Shown piece after piece: positions 58,098 to 64,000 of a DNA stretch of 64,000 nucleotides. The stretch covers positions 4,030,001-4,094,000 of the forward strand of contig NZ_MTJN01000002.1 of assembly GCF_002017865.1 (NCBI RefSeq), written 5' to 3'. Position numbers and translations under genes: made by a program. Below the pieces are notes generated by a model. That model saw only the letters and a program-made list of their open reading frames with translations. It was not told the DNA's origin and ran no database searches. Each line of letters begins with the position of its first letter. The first letter of the stretch is position 1. The DNA comes from Rhodoferax fermentans. Its GTDB lineage: Bacteria; Pseudomonadota; Gammaproteobacteria; Burkholderiales; Burkholderiaceae_C.

Positions 58098-59861
58098 TCA
58101 AAACGTTTCCCAATCCGACTCCGCCCCAGCCGCCGCCTTGGCAGGCGCCGGGTTGTTGCCCAGCGCGGGTTTGGGCGCTGTAGGCTTGCCAGCTGCCGGT
58201 TTGACCGAGGCCGCCAGCTTCTTGGGGGCGGGTGCCGCCGCTGCTGCCTTGTGCCCCAGCGAGGGCGCACGTGGTGTGATGTCACGTGGCGGGCGTTGGG
58301 CCATGGACAGTGCCTGGCCATCGGTCTTGAACACCGCCACCGCTTGTGCCAGCTGTTCGGCCTGATCACGCAGGCTCTCGGCAGCGGCCGCACTTTGCTC
58401 AACCAGTGCTGCATTTTGCTGGGTCATCTGGTCCAGGTTGCCGATGGACTGGTTGATGCCCGAGATCTCACTGCTTTGTTCACCCGAGGCGGCGGTGATC
58501 TCGCCAATCACATCGGCCACCTTGCGCACCGATTGCACGATGTCGTTCATGGTGCTGCCCGCGTCCGAGACCAGTTGGGTGCCGGAGGCCACTTTGGTGA
58601 CCGAGGTGTTGATCAGCATCTTGATCTCTTTGGCGGCTTCGGCACTGCGCTGGGCCAAAGAGCGCACCTCGCTGGCGACCACCGCAAAGCCTCTGCCCTG
58701 TTCACCAGCACGTGCGGCTTCCACCGCCGCGTTCAAGGCCAGGATGTTGGTCTGGAAGGCGATGCCGTCGATGACGCCGATGATGTCGCTGATCTTTCGG
58801 CTGCTGTCGTTGATTTCTTCCATGGTGCTGACCACCTGGCGTACCACCGCCCCACCACGCTCGGCCACGCTGGAGGCGTTGGCGGCCAGGGAGCTGGCCT
58901 GGCGGGCGTTGTCGGCGCTGAGTTGCACGGTCTGGGTGAGGTGGTCCATGCTGGAGGCGGTGGCCTGCAGGTTGCTGGAGGTTTGTTCGGTGCGTTGGGC
59001 CAGGTCGTTGTTGCCTTGGGCGATCTCAGAACTGGCGGTGGCGATGCTGTCGGTGCTGTGGCGCACCTGGTTGACCATGGTGCCTAGCGAGGCGTTCATG
59101 CTCGAGAGCGATTTCATGAGGTCACCAAATTCGTCACTGCGGCTGGTGTCGATGGCCATGCTGAGGTCACCCTGGGCGATTTTGGCCGCCAGGTCGTTGG
59201 CAGTATCCAGCGGTTGGCGGATGGAGCGGATGAGCCAGGCGGCACCCACCAGGATACCAACCACCAGCAGCAGCATCATGGCACCGGTGAGGTAGATCAG
59301 GTTCTGGGCGCGGTGGGCAAACTCTTCTTCGGTGGCCAGGAAGGACTTTTCTTGCAGGGTGACAAAGTCGCGCTGGGATTGCTGGTAGGCCTGCATGGCG
59401 GGCTGGAAGCTGTCTTTCACAATGGCTGCGGCCTGTTCGGGGCGGCCTTCGGAGCGTTCCTTGACGGCAGCCGTGCGTGCCTCGATCATCTTTTTGCGGT
59501 TGGCCGCGATGACTTTCATCTGTTGGCGGTCGTCATCGGTGAGTTCGTCGTCTTCGATGGTTTTCTGGATCTTGCTGATCTGGGCGGTGGTGTCGGCCAT
59601 CGCTTCTTTGAGGCCCGCTTCGAGTACCGGGTCATTGCTGAGCATGAGCGCCTGAGTACGTGCGGCATTGGTTTGCGTCAGACCGGCCCAGCGCAAGGAG
59701 GCTTCGATCCGGCTATTGAGTTTGTGGAGCACCTGCGCGCTCTGCGCGCGGTCTTCGGCGGTGCGGTAGGCCGTGTAGCCCACCACTGTCACCAAGGCCA
59801 GCACAATGAGCAACACCGACAGCCACAGCTTGGTGGTCAGGCGCAGGTTTTGAAGGTTCAT
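58098..59861 (-). CDS. Methyl-accepting chemotaxis protein
   Basis: A 587-residue transmembrane chemoreceptor. TM1 (LSVLLIVLALVTVVGYTAYR) and TM2 (about residues 190-212) bound a four-helix-bundle periplasmic sensor; a HAMP domain and the signalling hairpin follow, with the tip DGIAFQTNILALNAAVEAARAGEQGRGFAVVA. The Ala/Pro/Lys-rich tail ends in DWETF, a pentapeptide tether like NWETF that binds CheR/CheB. Ligand unknown. No che genes lie nearby. Confidence 0.94.
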   Translation of the reverse strand: MNLQNLRLTTKLWLSVLLIVLALVTVVGYTAYRTAEDRAQSAQVLHKLNSRIEASLRWAGLTQTNAARTQALMLSNDPVLEAGLKEAMADTTAQISKIQKTIEDDELTDDDRQQMKVIAANRKKMIEARTAAVKERSEGRPEQAAAIVKDSFQPAMQAYQQSQRDFVTLQEKSFLATEEEFAHRAQNLIYLTGAMMLLLVVGILVGAAWLIRSIRQPLDTANDLAAKIAQGDLSMAIDTSRSDEFGDLMKSLSSMNASLGTMVNQVRHSTDSIATASSEIAQGNNDLAQRTEQTSSNLQATASSMDHLTQTVQLSADNARQASSLAANASSVAERGGAVVRQVVSTMEEINDSSRKISDIIGVIDGIAFQTNILALNAAVEAARAGEQGRGFAVVASEVRSLAQRSAEAAKEIKMLINTSVTKVASGTQLVSDAGSTMNDIVQSVRKVADVIGEITAASGEQSSEISGINQSIGNLDQMTQQNAALVEQSAAAAESLRDQAEQLAQAVAVFKTDGQALSMAQRPPRDITPRAPSLGHKAAAAAPAPKKLAASVKPAAGKPTAPKPALGNNPAPAKAAAGAESDWETF

Positions 59862-60283
59862 GATTTTTCCTTAACAAATGAGGGATGGGCTGCACAAAAC
59901 CCCTGACTGGCACGCAGATGCTGTCATGGCAACTTGGCCCTTTGAATAAAGCACACGACCAGCAACTCGCGCGTCCGTGAAGTCAGTACTGTGGTACGGC
60001 ACGGTGACTGTCTGATGCATGTACTCACCTCTTTTAAAAACTACAAACATTAATATTTGTCAAAATTATACATAAATTGTAATTTTTTGCTTGCTGATTA
60101 GATTTTTGAAGGGCGTTCAACACCCCAAGGGGTATGCAACAGACACGACGCCCCATACGCCACAAGGCGTATTTCCCAAAGCCGCAGGCTTGCCTAAAGT
60201 CCAACCATCGCTGCAGAAAAGCCCGTTTTGTTACGTAGGCCAACCACAGCGACAACGGTTTCATCAACTTTGGAGTAGCCCAC
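59862..60283. other. Divergent regulatory region between the chemoreceptor and urtA
   Basis: No gene. It contains an AT-rich segment (about 60030-60110) with a near-perfect palindrome ACAAACATTAATATTTGT (60043-60060), a palindrome ACCCCAAGGGGT (60122-60133) and a perfect hairpin ATACGCC/GGCGTAT (60155-60172). I could not find a convincing sigma-54 -24/-12 pair. The urtA ribosome site is GGAG at 60272-60275. Confidence 0.55.
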
Positions 60284-61555
60284 ATGTCACTTTTGAATTC
60301 ACGTCGTTTCACCCTCAAGGCGCTGTCGGTCGCCGCTGCGTTGTCGACCCTGTCTGCCCTGCCCGCACTCGCAGCTGACACCATCAAGGTCGGTGTGTTG
60401 CACAGCCTCTCAGGCACCATGGCGATTTCTGAAACCGTGTTGAAAGACACCGTGCTGATGGCGATTGACGAGATCAACGCCAAGGGCGGCGTGCTCGGCA
60501 AGAAGTTGGAGCCCGTGGTGGTGGACCCGGCCTCCAACTGGCCGCTGTTTGCCGAGAAGACCAAACAACTGCTGGGCCAGGACAAGGTCGCTGTGATTTT
60601 TGGCTGCTGGACCTCGGTGAGCCGCAAGTCGGTGTTGCCGGTGGTCGAAGAAATGAACGGCCTGCTGTTTTACCCGGTGCAATACGAAGGTGAAGAGCTG
60701 TCCAAGAACGTGTTCTACACCGGTGCCGCACCCAACCAGCAAGCTATCCCTGCCGTGGACTATTTGATGAGCAAAGACGGCGGCGCTGCCAAACGCTGGG
60801 TGCTGCTGGGTACCGACTACGTCTACCCGCGCACCACCAACAAGATCCTGCGCGCCTACCTCAAGAGCAAGGGCGTGGCTGACAAAGACATCGACGAAAA
60901 ATACACCCCGTTTGGCCACTCGGATTACCAAACCATCGTGGCTGACATCAAGAAATTCAGCGCTGGTGGCAAAACCGCCGTGGTGTCCACCATCAACGGT
61001 GACTCCAATGTGCCCTTCTACAAGGAACTCGGCAACGCTGGCCTGAAAGCCAAGGACGTGCCAGTCGTCGCCTTCTCCGTGGGTGAAGAAGAGCTGCGTG
61101 GTGTGGACACCAAGCCACTGGTGGGCCACCTGGCCGCCTGGAACTACTTCATGAGCATCAAGAACCCGACCAACACCGAGTTCATCAAGAAGTGGAGCGA
61201 CTACGCCAAGGCCAAGAACCTGCCCGGCTCTGACAAACCTTTGACCAACGACCCGATGGAAGCCACCTACATCGGCATCAACATGTGGAAACAAGCGGTC
61301 GAAAAAGCAAAGTCCACCGATACCGACAAGGTGATTGCCGCGATGGCCGGCCAGACCTTCAAGGCACCAAGCGGCATCGTGAGCAAGATGGACGAGAAGA
61401 ACCACCACTTGCACAAGTCGGTGTTCATTGGTGAAGTCAAGGCCGACGGCCAGTTCAACGTGGTCTGGAAAACACCCGGCCCGGTGAAAGCCAAGCCATG
61501 GTCTCCGTTCATTGAAGGTAATGCCGGAAAACCGGATGAGCCTGCTAAAAAGTAA
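60284..61555 (+). CDS. urtA: Urea ABC transporter substrate-binding protein UrtA
   Basis: A 423-residue periplasmic binding protein of the UrtA/AmiC-like group. A signal peptide (about 1-28, ending PALAADT) precedes TIKVGVLHSLSGTMAISE. The conserved KVAVIFGCWTSVSRKSVLPVVE, LFYPVQYEGEE and FSVGEEELRGVDTKPL segments are highly characteristic of UrtA. It delivers urea (or short-chain amides) to UrtBC. It is highly expressed in nitrogen-limited cells in species studied. A hairpin follows before urtB. Confidence 0.95.
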   Translation: MSLLNSRRFTLKALSVAAALSTLSALPALAADTIKVGVLHSLSGTMAISETVLKDTVLMAIDEINAKGGVLGKKLEPVVVDPASNWPLFAEKTKQLLGQDKVAVIFGCWTSVSRKSVLPVVEEMNGLLFYPVQYEGEELSKNVFYTGAAPNQQAIPAVDYLMSKDGGAAKRWVLLGTDYVYPRTTNKILRAYLKSKGVADKDIDEKYTPFGHSDYQTIVADIKKFSAGGKTAVVSTINGDSNVPFYKELGNAGLKAKDVPVVAFSVGEEELRGVDTKPLVGHLAAWNYFMSIKNPTNTEFIKKWSDYAKAKNLPGSDKPLTNDPMEATYIGINMWKQAVEKAKSTDTDKVIAAMAGQTFKAPSGIVSKMDEKNHHLHKSVFIGEVKADGQFNVVWKTPGPVKAKPWSPFIEGNAGKPDEPAKK

Positions 61556-61569
61556 AAAAGGCAAAAACT

Positions 61570-61602
61570 CCCTCTCCCTCAGGGAGAGGGCCGGGGTGAG
61601 GG
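61570..61602. repeat. CCCTCACCCCGGCCCTCTCCC-type hairpin repeat, copy 2, in the urtA-urtB gap
   Basis: Inverted copy of the 29161 repeat: 21 identical bases (61582-61602 on the minus strand) and a tight CCCTCTCCCT/AGGGAGAGGG hairpin (61570-61590). A partial third copy lies at 61645-61661. It may trim or stabilise the urtA message. Confidence 0.8.
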
Positions 61603-61712
61603 CAGGCATGACAAGGCACACAACGAAGTGAAAGCCACGCGTCAACCCTCACCCTCTCAGGGAAATTGCAGCGTGGGCATGGGCCACCGTGCCCACTCTA
61701 CAGGTTCTGACC

Positions 61713-63284
61713 ATGTTCAAAAAAATACTCCTATCCACTTTACTTTTGATAGCTGGAAGCGCTTATTCCATAACGGCTGAAGAGGTCAAAAGCATCACAA
61801 TCGGCGAAACCGACAGCCGCGTCGAGGCACTGGCCAAAGCCATGCTGGCGGCCGACGACAAGACAGCAGCCTTTCTGCAAGCCCTGTCGGACGACGCTGT
61901 CAAAGTGGCAGGCGACAAGATTCTGGTGATCCAGGGTGACAAGGTGGTGGATGCGGTCACACAGGCCGAAGTCCCCCTGCCCGATGACGCCGAGGACGTG
62001 ATCAACAACAACCGCATGCGCGGTGAAATTGACTCAGCGCTGGCGGCGCTCAAGTTGTTCTCCAAAGACGATAAGGTCCGGGCGGCGGCGGTCAAACAAT
62101 TACAAAGCGACGCGGACGAGACCAAGCTGCCGCTGATCGAAAAAGCCTTGGCCACCGAGTTAAACACCAGCATCAAGGACCAGCTGAATCTGGTGCGCGC
62201 TGCCGCTCTGCTCGGTAGCGCCGATAAATCAAAACGCCTGGAAGCCGCCCAACTGCTGGCCACCAGCGGCCAGGCAAATACCAAGACCATGCTGCTGGCC
62301 CGGCTGGAAAACGAAACGGATGCCGAGGTCAAGGCCGCTCTGGGTGCAGCGCTGCGCCAGGTGGAATCTGCCCTGGCCTGGGGCGACAAGCTGGGTGCAC
62401 TCTTCAGCGGCATCAGCCTGGGCTCGATCCTGCTGCTGGTGGCACTGGGCCTGGCCATCACCTACGGGCTCATGGGTGTGATCAACATGGCGCATGGTGA
62501 GTTGATGATGATTGGCGCCTACGCCACCTATGTGGTGCAGGGCCTGTTTCACACCTACCTGCCCGGCGCTTTTGACTGGTATCTGTTGGCGGCGGTGCCG
62601 GTGGCGTTTATGGCCTCGGCGCTGATGGGCGCGCTGCTGGAACGCAGCGTGATCCGTTTCCTCTATGGCCGCCCGCTGGAAACGCTGCTGGCCACCTGGG
62701 GTATCAGCCTGATGCTGATGCAGCTGGTGCGCAGTGTGTTTGGTGCGCAAAACGTGGGGGTGGAAAACCCGTCTTGGATGAGTGGCGGTGTGCAGGTGCT
62801 CGGCAACCTGTCTCTGCCCTACAACCGGCTGATCATCATCGGTTTTGCCATTTTTGTGCTGGGCAGTGTCGCCTGGCTGATTGGCAGGACACGCCTGGGC
62901 CTGTTTGTGCGTGGTGTCACCCAGAACCGGCCGATTGCGTCCTGCATGGGGGTCAATACCGCAAGGATTGACACCTACGCCTTTGCCCTGGGCTCGGGCA
63001 TTGCCGGGCTGGCTGGCTGTGCGCTGAGCCAGGTCGGAAATGTCGGCCCAGACCTGGGCCAGGGCTACATCGTCGACGCCTTCATGGTGGTGGTGCTGGG
63101 GGGGGTTGGGCAACTGGCTGGCACCGTCTACGCCGCACTGGGTCTGGGCATTCTGAACAAGTTTCTGGAAGGCTGGGCCGGTGCAGTGCTGGCCAAAATC
63201 GCGGTGCTGGTGTTCATCATCATCTTTATTCAAAAGCGTCCGCAAGGGATTTTTGCGATGAAAGGCCGCTCAGCGGAAGCTTGA
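61713..63284 (+). CDS. urtB: Urea ABC transporter permease UrtB
   Basis: A 523-residue permease with an N-terminal secreted/periplasmic extension (about 1-215), including a signal region whose end (AGSAYSITAEEV) is encoded by a palindromic repeat copy, and a branched-chain-type permease domain (about 235-515), with GVINMAHGELMMIGAYATY, ERSVIRFLYGRPLETLLATWGI and SCMGVNTARIDTYAFALGSGIAG. The long N-terminal extension is usual in UrtB. It forms the channel with UrtC. Confidence 0.94.
   Translation: MFKKILLSTLLLIAGSAYSITAEEVKSITIGETDSRVEALAKAMLAADDKTAAFLQALSDDAVKVAGDKILVIQGDKVVDAVTQAEVPLPDDAEDVINNNRMRGEIDSALAALKLFSKDDKVRAAAVKQLQSDADETKLPLIEKALATELNTSIKDQLNLVRAAALLGSADKSKRLEAAQLLATSGQANTKTMLLARLENETDAEVKAALGAALRQVESALAWGDKLGALFSGISLGSILLLVALGLAITYGLMGVINMAHGELMMIGAYATYVVQGLFHTYLPGAFDWYLLAAVPVAFMASALMGALLERSVIRFLYGRPLETLLATWGISLMLMQLVRSVFGAQNVGVENPSWMSGGVQVLGNLSLPYNRLIIIGFAIFVLGSVAWLIGRTRLGLFVRGVTQNRPIASCMGVNTARIDTYAFALGSGIAGLAGCALSQVGNVGPDLGQGYIVDAFMVVVLGGVGQLAGTVYAALGLGILNKFLEGWAGAVLAKIAVLVFIIIFIQKRPQGIFAMKGRSAEA
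61746..61782. repeat. Palindromic repeat-like segment in the urtB signal region
   Basis: TTGATAGCTGGAAGCGCTTA, then TTCCATAACGGCTGAAG: GCGCTTATTCCATAA with the outer TGATAGCTG. It resembles the Comamonadaceae repeat and falls at the start of the mature protein. Confidence 0.5.
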
Positions 63285-63286
63285 TC

Positions 63287-64000
63287 ATGAGTGCCTCTAT
63301 GAAACCTGTTGTCTCCTTGCCCTCCCCTGCCCCCTTACTCAGTCGCACCGGCTGGGCAGCCTTTCTGGTGGCGTTGATCGTTGTCTGTGCGGTGGCGCCG
63401 GTGCTCAATCTGCTGGTGCCAGCAGGCAGTCTTTTCCACCTGAGTGACTACGGCGTTGGGCTGGTGGGTCGCATCATGTGTTACGCGATCTGCGCCTTGG
63501 CGATGGACTTGATCTGGGGCTTTACCGGCATCCTGAGCTTGGGCCATGGTCTGTTTTTTGCACTGGGTGGTTACGCGATGGGCATGTACCTGATGCGCCA
63601 GATTGGCCTGGACGGCAACTACAAGAGTGAACTGCCCGACTTCATGGTGTTCCTGGACTGGAAAGAACTGCCCTGGCACTGGACCTTTTCCGACAGTTTT
63701 GTCGCCACCCTGTTCCTGATCATCGCGGTGCCCGGGATCGTGGCTTTTGTGTTTGGCTACTTTGCCTTTCGCTCGCGCATCAAGGGGGTTTACTTTTCGA
63801 TCATCACCCAGGCCATGACCTTTGCCGCGATGCTGCTGTTTTTCCGCAACGAGACCGGTTTTGGTGGCAACAATGGCTTCACCGACTTTAAACGCATTCT
63901 GGACATCCCGGTGGCCACACCCAGCATGCGTATGACGCTGTTTGTGTTGACCGGTATCACACTGCTGGGCTTCTTTTTGATGGCACGCTGGTTAATCAAC
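63287..64000 (+). CDS. urtC: Urea ABC transporter permease UrtC, 5' part
   Basis: The gene starts 2 bp after the urtB stop and runs off the right edge with 238 codons visible. Motifs are MDLIWGFTGILSLGHGLFFALGGYAMGMYLMRQIG (in part), PDFMVFLDWKELPWHW, SRIKGVYFSIITQAMTFAAMLLFFRNETGFGGNNG and TDFKRILD, all typical of UrtC, including the insert between the first helices. Several membrane segments are seen. The ATP-binding genes urtDE are expected beyond the window. Confidence 0.93.
   Translation, partial: MSASMKPVVSLPSPAPLLSRTGWAAFLVALIVVCAVAPVLNLLVPAGSLFHLSDYGVGLVGRIMCYAICALAMDLIWGFTGILSLGHGLFFALGGYAMGMYLMRQIGLDGNYKSELPDFMVFLDWKELPWHWTFSDSFVATLFLIIAVPGIVAFVFGYFAFRSRIKGVYFSIITQAMTFAAMLLFFRNETGFGGNNGFTDFKRILDIPVATPSMRMTLFVLTGITLLGFFLMARWLIN

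Noticed and set aside
59862..60283. Possible sigma-54 promoter for urtA
   Set aside because: No GG-N10-GC pair with the right flanks was found; only palindromes of unknown role are visible.
1..64000. CRISPR array or prophage
   Set aside because: No regularly spaced direct repeats and no phage structural genes were seen; the repeats present are dispersed palindromes.

Overview
The window is a contiguous piece of a high-GC betaproteobacterial chromosome. Protein content and repeats point to the family Comamonadaceae, most like Rhodoferax or Polaromonas. This is inferred from the protein families, gene orders and a dense population of short palindromic repeats; no 16S gene is present to confirm it. 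Both window edges cut genes: an FMN-dependent alpha-hydroxy-acid dehydrogenase on the left and urtC on the right.

Layout. 1-9.1 kb holds housekeeping and stress genes: a dmeR/dmeF-type cobalt/nickel efflux pair with a clear operator, a LysR regulator divergent from a carboxymuconolactone-decarboxylase-like gene, a Pat-type acyl-CoA synthetase/GNAT protein, dinB, glutathione peroxidase and queF. 9.1-11.2 kb is a small accessory island with an AAA/ABC-type ATPase translationally coupled to a DUF4276 (TOPRIM-like) protein, which has the architecture of a PARIS/OLD/AbiL-like defence module. 11.3-14.7 kb is a peroxide block: yaaA, ahpC with an OxyR-like box, and ahpF. 14.8-20.1 kb carries a TM2 protein, valS preceded by a long perfect inverted repeat, a TusA-like protein, cysM and tRNA-Leu(CAA). 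20.2-23.0 kb has a polytopic membrane protein with a soluble alpha/beta C-terminus, a short coupled ORF and a solitary Hcp (type VI secretion) gene.

24.0-34.3 kb is mostly a purine/urate degradation region: a Bug-type binding protein, PuuD urate oxidase with its own cytochrome c domain, XdhC, hydroxyisourate hydrolase, PuuE allantoinase, a fused OHCU decarboxylase/allantoate amidohydrolase and an M20 hydrolase. The urea transporter urtABC at the right edge may belong to the same nitrogen-scavenging physiology. 34.4-36.9 kb is a tightly coupled trio: UbiE/MenG-type methyltransferase, MenA-type prenyltransferase and a BASS-family transporter. 36.9-43.6 kb is a TetR-controlled RND efflux operon (tetR, outer-membrane factor, membrane fusion protein, pump) with a perfect 20-bp palindromic operator.

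43.6-47.0 kb is recent accessory DNA: two integron gene cassettes with recognisable attC sites but no integrase, followed by a decayed IS1182-like element whose left end abuts or interrupts the second attC. 47.1-49.2 kb carries an aldehyde dehydrogenase and a periplasmic MsrA. 49.4-55.0 kb is a light/DNA-repair cluster with three different photolyase/cryptochrome-family proteins plus DUF2256, DUF3429 and a small Cys-rich protein. 55-60 kb has a hemerythrin-GGDEF protein, a DsbA-like oxidoreductase, RidA and a chemoreceptor.

Two repeat systems stand out. One is a roughly 35-bp palindromic repeat seen about 15 times, most copies lying inside coding sequences in frame. The other is a three-member family of long hairpins that share loop sequence while their stems differ but remain self-complementary.
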